Shown: positions 33,289-42,152, counted from the stretch's first letter. The stretch is 64,000 nt of DNA from Nocardiopsis sinuspersici (GCA_008638415.1 VWVT01000008.1:124001-188000), one strand, 5' to 3'. Numbers and translations: made by a program. Notes: generated by a model from the letters alone, not told the origin.

Positions 33289-34020
33289 TCACCCGTGCGG
33301 CTCGTCCAGCACCGCCAGGTACCCCGCGAAGGACTCCACGAGGGCGGCGAGCAGGGCCCGCCCCTTGGCGGCCGTGGCCAGTGAGGGCCGGCCGGCCACC
33401 CCCGAGGAGGTGTAGGGGGCCAGTCCCACGGTGAGCATGTGCTCGCGCGCGCCCGTGGTGTGGTCGGCGTGCTCGTACCCGGGCCGGACCAGGTCCGGGT
33501 GGGTGTGCAGGAGCACGGAGGTCTCCAGCTCCCCGGCGTGCATGTCGCGGTCGTTGTCGGTGGCCATCCCGGCGACGACCCGGGCGGCCTCCCAGTCGTG
33601 GGGGCCGGGGAAGAGCGCCATACGCCCGCCCGACTCCTGGACGAGGTTGGCCAGCACGTGGTTGCCGCCGTGGCCGTTGACCAGTACGAGCCGGGTGTCG
33701 CCGAGGGAGGCGGCGATGTCCCCGACGTACGCGTACAGGGTGGGCGCGGAGACGCTCACGGTCCCGGGCCAGGCGGCGTGCTCGTGGGAGCAGCCGACGG
33801 TGACCGGCGGCAGCGGTCGCAGCGGGTGGGCGTCGGCCAGGCTCCGGGCCAGGTCGCAGGCGATGACGGTGTCGGTGACCAGGGGAAGGTGGGGGCCGTG
33901 CTGTTCGAGGCTGCCCACCGGCAGCAGAGCCACCCGTGCGGCCCGCTCGCGCTCCTGTGCGCTGGTCGTCAACGGCAGCAGGGACAGTGTCAGGTCGTCC
34001 ATGGGCACCAGTATTCCCAC
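33289..34020 (-). CDS. Creatininase-family amidohydrolase, possible FAPy deformylase
   Basis: A 243-residue creatininase-fold metal amidohydrolase. Metal ligands are visible in GSLEQHGPHLPLVTDT (Glu, His, Asp; about 36-51), VNGHGGNH (about 130) and HAGELETSVLL (about 177). Members hydrolyse creatinine, and archaeal ArfB removes formate from FAPy. GTG 34020 is preferred because GGAGG lies 8 nt upstream; ATG 34002 has no ribosome site. A decayed copy of its 3' end touches the RibA-variant operon, so it was probably once next to it, which makes an ArfB-like role attractive. No mycofactocin genes are nearby, which argues against MftE. Confidence 0.87.
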   Translation of the reverse strand: MGILVPMDDLTLSLLPLTTSAQERERAARVALLPVGSLEQHGPHLPLVTDTVIACDLARSLADAHPLRPLPPVTVGCSHEHAAWPGTVSVSAPTLYAYVGDIAASLGDTRLVLVNGHGGNHVLANLVQESGGRMALFPGPHDWEAARVVAGMATDNDRDMHAGELETSVLLHTHPDLVRPGYEHADHTTGAREHMLTVGLAPYTSSGVAGRPSLATAAKGRALLAALVESFAGYLAVLDEPHG

Positions 34021-34067
34021 GGCTCCCGCCTCCAGCCTCCCGGTGCCGGGTCCGGGGCCGGGGCCGG

Positions 34068-34658
34068 TCAGCGGCCGAACGGCGCCTCGACCTCGTCCAG
34101 TGCCTCCTCCACGAACCTCAGCGGGTCCTGCGCCTCCTCCTCGTCGATCCACGTGTTCAGGCCCACGCGCAGGCCGGAGAGGAAGACGGCGACCAGCAGT
34201 TCGGGGCGTATCCCGTTCGGGCGGACCCGTCCGGCCAGGGCCTCCTCCAGGTCGCGGGCGAGCGTGGCGTGGTTGGTGAGCTGCCGGGCCAGGAGCGAGG
34301 GGTGCTTGCGGGCCAGGCGGGTGCGCAGGGCCCATCCGCGGTCGGGCCGGCAGTCCCAGGACACGTAGAGATCGCGTGCGGAGGCGCGCAGGGCGGTCCA
34401 GGCGCCCTCGTGTGCGGGGCGCTCGCGCAGCGCCCGCACCAGGGAGCGCGTGTAGAGCCGCTCGCCGTACAGGACCGCGTCCTCCTTGCAGGCGAAGTAG
34501 TTGGAGAATGTCCTCCGGGAGATGTTGGCGGCCTCGGCGATGGCCTCGACCGTGACCTGGTCGAATCCGTGCTCCACGGTGAGCCGCATGGCGGCGGTGT
34601 ACACCGCTCGCCGGGTTTCGTCCTTTTTGCGTTCCCGTAGTCCCTGTGTCCTGTCCAC
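34068..34658 (-). CDS. TetR-family repressor of the MFS pump
   Basis: A 196-residue TetR regulator with HTH VTVEAIAEAANISRRTFSNYFACKEDAVL (about 35-63) and an AcrR-like C-terminal domain. GTG 34658 starts the family sequence. It is divergent from an MFS efflux gene across 115 nt containing a 27-bp inverted repeat, the usual layout of a self-regulated multidrug pump. Confidence 0.88.
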   Translation of the reverse strand: MDRTQGLRERKKDETRRAVYTAAMRLTVEHGFDQVTVEAIAEAANISRRTFSNYFACKEDAVLYGERLYTRSLVRALRERPAHEGAWTALRASARDLYVSWDCRPDRGWALRTRLARKHPSLLARQLTNHATLARDLEEALAGRVRPNGIRPELLVAVFLSGLRVGLNTWIDEEEAQDPLRFVEEALDEVEAPFGR

Positions 34659-34678
34659 GGTGCTATTCTACATGGAGT

Positions 34679-34705
34679 GCAAAAATGCCGACCCTGCATT
34701 TTTGC
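34679..34705. promoter_or_regulatory. 27-bp TetR operator
   Basis: GCAAAAATGC (34679-34688) and its exact reverse complement (34696-34705) are separated by 7 nt. The A/T runs contrast with the surrounding DNA. It lies 20 nt upstream of the tetR start and 68 nt upstream of the MFS gene and could control both. Confidence 0.7.
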
Positions 34706-34773
34706 CGGATGAGCAGCCTTAGCAGTCCCCGCGGCCCCCGGCGCCGCGCCTTCCCTCCCGCAGAGGTCAGTCC

Positions 34774-36369
34774 TTGAACACTCCACGTTCCCTGCCCGAA
34801 ACCGGGCGACCGTCGATCCCGCGCTCCCTGAGCGGGCTGCTCACAGTGCTGGGTGTGACCATGCTCAGCAGCACGATCGTTTCGGTCGCCCTGCCGCAGA
34901 TCGTCGGGGCCCTGGAGGGCACCCAGTCGCAGTACACCTGGGTCGTGACCGCGGCGCTGCTGGCCTCCACCGCCTCCACGCCGATCTGGGGCAAGCTCGC
35001 CGACCTCTTCGACAAGAAGAGGCTGTTGCAGCTGTCGATCGTGCTGTTCGTCCTCTCCTCGCTGCTGTGCGGCTTCGCGCAGACCACCGGCCAGCTGATC
35101 GCGTTCCGCGTGGTGCAGGGACTGGGGATGGGCGCCTCCCAGGTCCTGGTCCAGGTGATCATCGCCTCGCTGGTCAGCCCCAAGGAGCGCGGACGCCTCA
35201 ACGGCCACATCGGCGCGGTGATGGCCGTGGCGACCGTCGGCGGACCGCTGATCGGCGGCCTGCTCGCCGACCTGCCCGGACTGGGATGGCGCTGGTGCTT
35301 CCTCGTCGGTGTGCCGTTCATGCTCATCGCCCTGGTGGTGCTCAGCCGCACCCTCGAGCTGCCCGACGTACGCCGTCCCGACACCAGGGTGGACTACGCG
35401 GGCGCCACGCTCATCGCCTCGGGTGTCAGCCTCCTGCTGCTGTGGGTGACCTTCTTGGGCGACGGCTTCGCCTGGATCTCCTGGCAGTCCGGCGCCATGG
35501 TCGGCGGAAGCGTCCTGCTGCTCTCCCTGGCCGTGTGGGTGGAGTCGCGCGTGGCACAGCCGGTCGTGCCCCTGCACCTGGTCATGCGGCGGGAGACGGC
35601 CATCGCCATCCTCGCCAGCGCGGCGGTCGGCATGGCGATGTTCGGCGGCGCGGTCTTCCTGGGGCAGTACTTCCAGCTGGCACGCGGATACGCTCCGACC
35701 GAGGCCGGGCTGCTGACCGCACCGCTCATGCTGGGCACCATGGTCTCGGCGACCGTGTCCGGGCGCATGGTCTCGCACTCGGGCCGGGTGAAGCCCTACG
35801 TGGTCACCGGCATGGTGCTGTTGACCCTGGGCTTCCTCGTCCTGTCCACCGTCGACGAGAACACGTCCCTGGCCATCGTCTGCGGGGGAATGCTGCTGAT
35901 GGGCTTCGGGGTCGGCATGTCCATGCAGAACCTGGTCCTGGTGGTACAGAACTCCGTCCCGCTGCGCGACATCGGCGCGGCCAGCGGCACGGTGACCTTC
36001 TTCCGCACCCTGGGCGGCACCATGGGCGTGTCCGTGCTGGGCGCCTTCCTGGCCAACCGGGTCGCCTCGAACACCGCCGAGGGCCTCTCCGCGGCCGGGG
36101 CCGGCCCCACCGCCGGAGGCGAGAGCGCCGGCACCCTGGACCTGGAGGGCATGCCGCCGTTCCTGCGCGAGATCGTCGAGGGCGCCTACGGCTCGGCCAC
36201 CGGCGACCTGTTCCTCGTCGCCACGGCGATCGCCGTCTTCGGCCTGGCCACGTCACTGTTCCTGCCGCGGGTCCGGCTGCGCGACAGCGTCGACCTCCCT
36301 CCGGAGGCCGCGCCGCGGGAGTCCGCCGCCGGGGCGGCGAGGGACAACAGGGAACCGGCCGCCGACTGA
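34774..36369 (+). CDS. DHA2-family MFS drug exporter
   Basis: A 531-residue, 14-helix drug:H+ antiporter of the EmrB/QacA group. Motif A GKLADLFDKKRLLQLS (about 76-91), the antiporter motif C in helix 5 (GAVMAVATVGGPLIGGLL, about 146-163) and TWVVTAALLASTASTPIWG are present. A cytosolic tail follows the last helix. TTG 34774 is preceded by AGAGG. The TetR repressor next door and the operator between them suggest induction by the exported compound. Confidence 0.9.
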   Translation: MNTPRSLPETGRPSIPRSLSGLLTVLGVTMLSSTIVSVALPQIVGALEGTQSQYTWVVTAALLASTASTPIWGKLADLFDKKRLLQLSIVLFVLSSLLCGFAQTTGQLIAFRVVQGLGMGASQVLVQVIIASLVSPKERGRLNGHIGAVMAVATVGGPLIGGLLADLPGLGWRWCFLVGVPFMLIALVVLSRTLELPDVRRPDTRVDYAGATLIASGVSLLLLWVTFLGDGFAWISWQSGAMVGGSVLLLSLAVWVESRVAQPVVPLHLVMRRETAIAILASAAVGMAMFGGAVFLGQYFQLARGYAPTEAGLLTAPLMLGTMVSATVSGRMVSHSGRVKPYVVTGMVLLTLGFLVLSTVDENTSLAIVCGGMLLMGFGVGMSMQNLVLVVQNSVPLRDIGAASGTVTFFRTLGGTMGVSVLGAFLANRVASNTAEGLSAAGAGPTAGGESAGTLDLEGMPPFLREIVEGAYGSATGDLFLVATAIAVFGLATSLFLPRVRLRDSVDLPPEAAPRESAAGAARDNREPAAD

Positions 36370-36380
36370 CCGGCCCCGCA

Positions 36381-36425
36381 CGGGAGGCCCTTCCCGGCAT
36401 CGCCTCCGAGGAGGGCCTCCCGTTT
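36381..36425 (+). terminator. Intrinsic terminator of the MFS gene
   Basis: CGGGAGGCCC (36381-36390) pairs with GGGCCTCCCG (36412-36421) and the stem is followed by TTTT. It lies 12 nt past the stop codon. Confidence 0.7.
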
Positions 36426-36544
36426 TCACGGGGCCGCGGTGGGGCGCGAGGTCCGCGACGGCGGCTCTCGGGTTGCGGGCACACGGCGGACGCACAAGAC
36501 TGCGCGTACCGCTTGCCACGGACCCGTCCCCTTGAGAGGCCCCC

Positions 36545-37348
36545 ATGACGGACACCCCCATCGACCCCAGCGTCGCGCACGGCGCGCGGGTGCGGAACTA
36601 CTGGCTCGGCGGCAGGGACAACTACCCCGTCGACCGCGAGGTGGGCGACACCGTCAGGGAGCTCATGCCGCAGGTCGTCGAAGCCGCCAGGGGGGACCGT
36701 CTCTTCCTGCGCCGCGCGGTCACCCACCTGGTCCGGGAGGAGGGGATCCGCCAGTTCCTCGACATCGGCGCCGGGCTGCCCGCCGCCGGCAACACCCACG
36801 AGGTGGCGCAGGCCCACGTCCCGGACGCGCGCGTGGTCTACGTCGACAACGACCCCATGGTGCTGGCCCACGCCCGCGCCCTGCTGATGGGCACCGACGA
36901 GGGCCGGACCCGGTTCGTGGGATCGGACCTGCGCGACACCGGCACGGTGCTGGAGGCCGCCCGCCGGACCCTGGACCTGGACCGCCCCGTCGGCCTGACC
37001 CTGCTGGGGACGATGGGCGCCCTCGGCGACCTCGACGAGGCCCTGGGCATCGTGCGCGCCTACATGGACGCCCTGGCGCCGGGCAGTTTCCTGGCCGTGT
37101 GCGACGGCGTCCTCACCGGCGCGGAGACCACCGCAGACGAGCGCGCCCCGGAGGCCCTCCGGCACTGGCGGGAGAGTGTCGCCCAGCCCTACCACATGCG
37201 CCCGGTGAAGGAGTTCGGCCGGTTCTTCGACGGGTTCGCACTGGTCGAGCCCGGGATCGTCTCCGTCACCCGGTGGCGTCCCGAGCCGGTCGAGGTCGGC
37301 GAGGTGCGCGACATCCCCCAGTACTGCGGCCTGGCCCGCAAGGTCTGA
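36545..37348 (+). CDS. DUF574 SAM-dependent methyltransferase
   Basis: A 267-residue member of the actinomycete-specific S-adenosyl methyltransferase family DUF574. The hallmarks are the N-terminal ARVRNYWLGGRDNYPVDRE (about 15-33), QFLDIGAGLPAAGNTHEVAQ (about 70-89) and VVYVDNDPMVLAHARALL. These genes are abundant in filamentous actinobacteria and often sit beside regulators; function unknown. Its stop is 21 nt from the converging phosphatase gene. Confidence 0.9.
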   Translation: MTDTPIDPSVAHGARVRNYWLGGRDNYPVDREVGDTVRELMPQVVEAARGDRLFLRRAVTHLVREEGIRQFLDIGAGLPAAGNTHEVAQAHVPDARVVYVDNDPMVLAHARALLMGTDEGRTRFVGSDLRDTGTVLEAARRTLDLDRPVGLTLLGTMGALGDLDEALGIVRAYMDALAPGSFLAVCDGVLTGAETTADERAPEALRHWRESVAQPYHMRPVKEFGRFFDGFALVEPGIVSVTRWRPEPVEVGEVRDIPQYCGLARKV

Positions 37349-37369
37349 GGCCCTGCGCGGGGCGGGCCC

Positions 37370-38617
37370 TCAGGGTCCGTGCCACTGCAGGAGGAGGACG
37401 GTGGCGTCGTCCTGGAGACGTCCGCCGTGGTAGTCCATGACGCTGTGGATGAGGCGCCGCAGGGTCTCCGGCACGGGGAGGCTGCTGGCGTGCTGGCGGA
37501 GGATGAACTCCAGGAACCGTTCCAGGCCGAACTCGCGGCCGTCCGCGCTGCGCGCCTCCGTGATGCCGTCCGTGTACAGGATGACGCGGTCGTCGGGCTG
37601 GAGCTGCTCACTGCACGTGGTGACCGGCAGGCCCAGGTCCGAGCCCAGCGGGTGGGAGGGCTCGCACTCCAGGGTGCTCACCCAGCGTCCCTCACGGATG
37701 ATGACGGGCGGCAGGTGGCCGTGGTTGGTCCAGGTGAGCATGCCGGTGCGGGTGTCCAGGTCGCTCAGGACGGCGGTGACGTAGCGCGTCTGGGCGAAGA
37801 AGCCGTCGTCGGTGGAGGCGTCGTAGTACTTCTGCCCGAACTCGGTGAGCAGGGTGTGCTCGACGCCCGCGGCGACCTCGGCCAGGTCACCGCCCTGGCG
37901 GCGGTGGTTGCGGCAGGCCGCCACGGCGAGGTTGGCGGTCAGCCCGGCGGCGGTGTCGTGCCCCATCGCGTCGAAGATGGACACGTGTACGTTCCGGCCC
38001 GCCACGGCGTAGTCGAAGGCGTCGCCGTTGACCTGGTAGGCCGGCTCCAGCGCGGCGTCGATGGTCACGTGTTCGTTGGTGTAGGTGCGCGGCGGCATCA
38101 GGTTCCACTGCATCTCGGCCGCCACGCTCATCTCCTGGACACGGACCAGCCTGGCGTAGGAGTCGCTGTGGACCCGTTTGCTCACCACCAGCAGCGCGAC
38201 CAGGGACGCCAGGTGCCACATGCGCTCGCGGGTTTGTGCGTCGTCGGCGTCGGTCTCCACCCAGAGGAGTCCCATGCGCTCGGTGCCGTCCAGCACCGGC
38301 ACCCACCAGTGGTAGCGGTCGTCCTCCTTCGTGGAGGCGCGAAGGATCCTCTCGGTCTGGAAGGCGCGTCCCGCCAGCGTTCCATCGATGCGCAGCGGTG
38401 TGCGCTTTCCTCCGGGGTCCTGTCCGGCGTCCGGACCGCGCCCGGTCAGCAGCACCAGCACCTCCTGGCGCACGTCGACCGCGTAGATCAGGACCCCGTG
38501 CAGTCCGGCGCGGGCCGCTTGGTCGGCCACGTGGCCCGGCACGTCCTCCATGGCCATCGTGTGGCTGGCGCCGAGCAGGTCGCCGAGCATCCGTTCCGCG
38601 GCGTTGGACTCCTCCAT
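37370..38617 (-). CDS. SpoIIE/PP2C-type serine phosphatase with sensor domain
   Basis: A 415-residue phosphatase. Residues about 20-170 form a GAF-like sensor domain; 190-415 form a SpoIIE PP2C domain with metal-binding Asp in SIFDAMGHDTAAGL (about 235) and in ILYTDGITEARSADGREFG (about 365). Such proteins dephosphorylate anti-anti-sigma factors in partner-switching systems. No kinase domain is fused and no anti-sigma gene is adjacent. ATG 38617 has GAGAGGA upstream; the frame is open further 5' without family sequence. Confidence 0.9.
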   Translation of the reverse strand: MEESNAAERMLGDLLGASHTMAMEDVPGHVADQAARAGLHGVLIYAVDVRQEVLVLLTGRGPDAGQDPGGKRTPLRIDGTLAGRAFQTERILRASTKEDDRYHWWVPVLDGTERMGLLWVETDADDAQTRERMWHLASLVALLVVSKRVHSDSYARLVRVQEMSVAAEMQWNLMPPRTYTNEHVTIDAALEPAYQVNGDAFDYAVAGRNVHVSIFDAMGHDTAAGLTANLAVAACRNHRRQGGDLAEVAAGVEHTLLTEFGQKYYDASTDDGFFAQTRYVTAVLSDLDTRTGMLTWTNHGHLPPVIIREGRWVSTLECEPSHPLGSDLGLPVTTCSEQLQPDDRVILYTDGITEARSADGREFGLERFLEFILRQHASSLPVPETLRRLIHSVMDYHGGRLQDDATVLLLQWHGP

Positions 38618-39123
38618 GCGGGTTCCATCCTCTCCACGGGTGGTGCGGCCCCGGGCCGGCGGGTGGTCCCACCGCACCGGATTCCAGAAGGCTTCCCCGC
38701 GGACGCCGTACCCGAACACGGCGACCGCCCAAAGACCGGCCCCGAAATGACGTAGGCGGATCCTAGGGTCGGTCCCGTACCTTCCCCGGAAACGGGAAAC
38801 CCCGGTTGAGGAGTCGCGTCATGGGCCAGCCCGTCCACTTCGTCCACCGGTCGCCGGACGGCTTCGCCGGGTGCCCGGACGGGGAGTCCGACCGGCAGGA
38901 GACGGGGGCCGGGCCGCCGGTCCACCCGCGGAACCCGAACGGCGTTGCCGGTGCCTGACGTGCCGCGAGGGACCGTGCCGCGCACCCCCGGGGGTTTCAC
39001 CGGCCGGGGGTACGGGCAGCCTGCATGCACACGGCGTGTCGGGCGCGGAGCGTACGGCGAACGGCCGGGGAGCCCGCGGGAGCGCGTGGGCACGGCCGTC
39101 CGGGAAGAGGGAAGCGAGGGAAC
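38618..39123. other. Intergenic region upstream of the phosphatase gene
   Basis: About 500 nt between the divergent phosphatase and a small open frame. Frames here are Arg/Gly/Pro-rich shadows. No operator or RNA was recognised. Confidence 0.4.
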
Positions 39124-39450
39124 GTGACACTGGCGATTCTCGTGGCGATGACGATTGCGGCAGCGGTGTGCGTGGACACCCTGGTTCCCCTGGGGAGCAG
39201 GAGCGGCCTGGGAGTGCGCAGGGGGGCGGCGCAGAGGGCCGTCGCGGCCTGGCGCGGCCGTCGGCGCGTGCAGGTGCCCGTGCCCTCGGCGGCCGGCGAC
39301 CGGCGGCAGAACACGGCGACCGGCCGGAACGCTGAGCCGGCGGGGTACGGGCCCGCGGTCGCGGCGTCCGACGGGCACCGCGCCTGGCGCCGGGGCCCCG
39401 CACGGACGGGTCGGCCGCACCACGCCGCCGTGAGGACCTCCTCCGTCTGA
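39124..39450 (+). CDS. Small hypothetical protein with N-terminal membrane helix
   Basis: A possible 108-residue protein. GTG 39124 is preceded by GAGGGAA, and the first 25 residues (LAILVAMTIAAAVCVDTLVPLG) form a plausible membrane helix; the remainder is basic and rich in Arg, Ala and Gly without a recognisable domain. It stands alone between longer intergenic stretches. Codon use in the tail is not convincing, so it may be a chance frame. Confidence 0.35.
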   Translation: MTLAILVAMTIAAAVCVDTLVPLGSRSGLGVRRGAAQRAVAAWRGRRRVQVPVPSAAGDRRQNTATGRNAEPAGYGPAVAASDGHRAWRRGPARTGRPHHAAVRTSSV

Positions 39451-39643
39451 CCGAAGGACGGGCGTGGCCGGTGCTCCTCGTGAGCACCGGCCACGCTGTT
39501 CACCGGGGCCGCACGGGTACCGCGTGCGGGGACGACGCCCGAGAAGACGTGCGCGCCATGCCGTCGCCATCGTCGACAGCGCGCCCGCCGACCGCGAGAA
39601 TTCCGGGAGTCACCGTCCGGCTACGGAGAGAAGGTGCTTCGCG

Positions 39644-40591
39644 GTGCCGTGGTCCACGACTCGCCACGCCGCGTGGGCGGCGCTGGTCCCGATCGCCCTG
39701 GTCCCGTTCACCGGCTGCTCGTCCCCCGCGGATTCCGCCGGTCCGGCGGCCCCACCGCCGTCGGCCGAGGCCGCCGGGACTCCCCCGCCAGCGGAGCCTC
39801 CCGCCCCCGTCCCGATGGACTCCGAGTTCGAGCGCCTCGAAGAGGAGTTCGACGTCCGGCTCGGCGTCTACGCGCTCGACACCGGCACCGACCGGGTGGT
39901 CGAGTTCCAGGCCGACGAGCGGTTCGCCTACTGCTCCACCTTCAAGGCCCTGGCCTTCGGCGCCGTGCTCGACCGGACACCGGTCGACGGACTCGACCGG
40001 GTCGTCACCTTCTCCGAAGCGGACCTGGTCTTCCACTCCCCCGTCACCCGGAAGCACGTGGACAGCGGCATGACGCTGCGCGAGATCGGCGACGCCGCGC
40101 TGCGCCACAGCGACAACACCGCCTCCAACCTGCTCCTCGAGGAGCTCGGTGGACCGGAGGGGCTGGAGGAGGCCCTGCGGGGGATCGGCGACGACGTCAC
40201 CCGGGTGGACCGGGTCGCGCCGGAGATGGCGGAGGCCGTGCCGGGCGACGTCCGCGACACCAGTACCCCGCGCGCGATGGCCACCAGCCTGCGCGCGTTC
40301 GCCCTGGGCGACGTCCTGCCCGAGGACGGGCGCGGCGTCCTCGTCGGCATGATGCGCGCCAACACCACCGGCGACGGCCTGATCCGCGCCGGGGTCCCGA
40401 AGGGCTGGACGGTCGGGGACAAGACCGGTGCGTGCGGCTACGGCACCCGGCACGACATCGGTGTGCTGTGGCCGCCGGAGGGCGCCCCCGTCGTCCTGGC
40501 GGTCATGTCCAGCCGCGACGAGGCGGGCGCGGAGTACGACGACGCCCTCGTCGCGCAGGCCACGGAGCTGGCGGTCGGAGCCCTCGCCTAG
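39644..40591 (+). CDS. Class A beta-lactamase homologue lacking Glu166 and Asn170
   Basis: A 315-residue lipoprotein with lipobox FTGCSS and a Pro-rich linker. The class A acylation residues are present: Ser70/Lys73 in CSTFK, Ser130-Asp-Asn132 in HSDN, and Lys234-Thr-Gly in DKTG. The omega loop, however, reads RVAPEMAEAVPGD where active enzymes and the paralogue at 52.2 kb have R-x-E-P-x-L-N, so Glu166 and Asn170 are both Ala. Cys at 69 and at 238 (KTGAC) are the pair that forms a disulfide in class A carbapenemases. It should acylate but hardly deacylate, so a drug-trapping or sensor role is possible. GTG 39644 is chosen for the signal peptide. Confidence 0.85.
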   Translation: MPWSTTRHAAWAALVPIALVPFTGCSSPADSAGPAAPPPSAEAAGTPPPAEPPAPVPMDSEFERLEEEFDVRLGVYALDTGTDRVVEFQADERFAYCSTFKALAFGAVLDRTPVDGLDRVVTFSEADLVFHSPVTRKHVDSGMTLREIGDAALRHSDNTASNLLLEELGGPEGLEEALRGIGDDVTRVDRVAPEMAEAVPGDVRDTSTPRAMATSLRAFALGDVLPEDGRGVLVGMMRANTTGDGLIRAGVPKGWTVGDKTGACGYGTRHDIGVLWPPEGAPVVLAVMSSRDEAGAEYDDALVAQATELAVGALA

Positions 40592-40946
40592 GTTCTGTTC
40601 GGTGGACTCGGTGCTGTGCCGCCGGGGGGTGGCGAGGGCGCCGACGGGGACGCCGGAGGTCCCGCGGTGCGCCCGTGAGGTAGGCGCGTGCGCACCGCGG
40701 GGACCGAGGGTTCCCGCACCTGCGGCTTCCGGGCACGAGGCAAAGCGCGGCGGAGCTTCACCGAACAGCACATCCAGGCCGGGCGGGCACGCGGAGGACC
40801 TCCTGCGTCGGTCCGGCCGGACCGGTTCCCGTGTCCGCGCCCCTTCCGGTTTACGGGGCCGGGGCCTGGGTAGCCGCCGCACTCAGCGAACATCCACCGA
40901 TTCGGGCGACGCGGACGCGTCCCCACCGCTGGTCGGGAGGAAGACC
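40592..40946. other. Intergenic region upstream of the zinc dehydrogenase gene
   Basis: 355 nt with no recognised gene or hairpin. It must contain the dehydrogenase promoter. Confidence 0.4.
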
Positions 40947-42152
40947 ATGAAGGCCGTTGTGTGGCATGGCATTGGCGACATCCGCCTGGAAGACGTGGCG
41001 GAACCGAGCATCGAACACTCCCAGGACGCCATCGTGCAGATCACCACGAGCGCGATCTGCGGCACCGACCTGCACATGATCCGAGGCACCATGCCGGGCA
41101 TGGTGCCGGGCACCGTCCTCGGTCACGAGGGGGTCGGCGTGGTGACCGAGGTGGGCTCCCAGGTGCGCAACTTCCAGCCGGGCGACCGGGTGGTCATCCC
41201 CTCCACCATCGGATGCGGGACGTGCAGCTACTGCCGGAGCGGCTACTTCGCCCAGTGCGACAACGCGAACCCCGGGGGCAGCCGCGCGGGCACGGCCTTC
41301 TTCGGTGGGCCCGAGTCCACCGGCTCCTTCCCCGGCCTCCAGGCCGAGCGGGTGCGCGTTCCCTACGCCAACGTGGGGCTCGTCAGCGTCCCCGAGCGGG
41401 TGAGCGACGAGGAGGCCGTCCTCATCTCCGACATCTTCCCCACGGCGTGGTTCGGGGCCAGGCTGGCCGAGATCGCCCCGGGTGACACCGTCGCGGTGAT
41501 GGGCTGCGGTCCCGTGGGGCTGTTCGCCGTGCTGAGCGCCTACCTCCAGGGGGCGGGGCGCGTACTGGCGGTCGACGGGGTCGGGAGCCGGCTGGAGCAG
41601 GCGCGCCTGCTGCACGCCGAGGTGATCGACTACACCAAGGAGGACCCGGTGGCCACCATGGTGGAGCTCACGGGCGGCATCGGCCCGGACCGCGTGATCG
41701 ACGCCGTCGGGGTCGACGCGGAGCAGCCCAAGCAGGGGCCGGCCGTCCAGGAGGGCCTCAGGGAGCAGTTCGCCGCGGAGGTCTCCGAGATCGTGCCCCA
41801 GGCCCGGCCCCAGGGCGACACCTGGGTTCCCGGCGACGCGCCCTCCCAGGTCACGCGGTGGGCGGTGGACGCGATCGCGAAGGCGGGGACCCTGTCCATC
41901 ATCGGCGTCTACCCGCCGACGATGACGCACTTCCCCATCGGTGCGGCGATGAACAAGAACCTCACCCTGAAGATGGGCAACTGCAACCACCGCACCTACA
42001 TCCCCGAACTGCTGGAGATGGTGGCCGCCGGCAGCGTCGACATCACCTCGGTCCTCACCCAGGAGGTGCCGTTCGACGAGGTGGTGAACTCCTACCGCGC
42101 CTTCGACCACCGCGAGCCCGGCTGGACCAAGGTGGCCGTGACCACGGCCTGA
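40947..42152 (+). CDS. Zinc-dependent dehydrogenase, glutathione-independent formaldehyde-dehydrogenase-like
   Basis: A 401-residue MDR dehydrogenase. Catalytic zinc ligands are in SAICGTDLHM (Cys38) and GHEGVG (about 60); the four structural-zinc Cys are in GCGTCSYCRSGYFAQC (about 91-106); the NAD site is VMGCGPVG (about 181). An extra segment around 270-310 (QPKQGPAVQEGLREQF) is typical of the FdhA-like branch, which oxidises formaldehyde or other aldehydes. GGGAGGAAG precedes ATG 40947. It is a single-gene unit. Confidence 0.87.
   Translation: MKAVVWHGIGDIRLEDVAEPSIEHSQDAIVQITTSAICGTDLHMIRGTMPGMVPGTVLGHEGVGVVTEVGSQVRNFQPGDRVVIPSTIGCGTCSYCRSGYFAQCDNANPGGSRAGTAFFGGPESTGSFPGLQAERVRVPYANVGLVSVPERVSDEEAVLISDIFPTAWFGARLAEIAPGDTVAVMGCGPVGLFAVLSAYLQGAGRVLAVDGVGSRLEQARLLHAEVIDYTKEDPVATMVELTGGIGPDRVIDAVGVDAEQPKQGPAVQEGLREQFAAEVSEIVPQARPQGDTWVPGDAPSQVTRWAVDAIAKAGTLSIIGVYPPTMTHFPIGAAMNKNLTLKMGNCNHRTYIPELLEMVAAGSVDITSVLTQEVPFDEVVNSYRAFDHREPGWTKVAVTTA

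Noticed and set aside
33289..34020. MftE (mycofactocin creatininase)
   Set aside because: No mftA, mftC or other mycofactocin genes lie nearby, and the link to the RibA-variant operon through the 30.3-kb remnant is stronger.
34679..34705. Intrinsic terminator
   Set aside because: The inverted repeat lies between divergent start codons, not after a gene, so an operator role fits better.
39644..40591. Acquired carbapenemase
   Set aside because: The Cys69-Cys238 pair is present, but Glu166 and Asn170 are Ala, and base composition and the close paralogue in the window indicate a chromosomal actinomycete gene.
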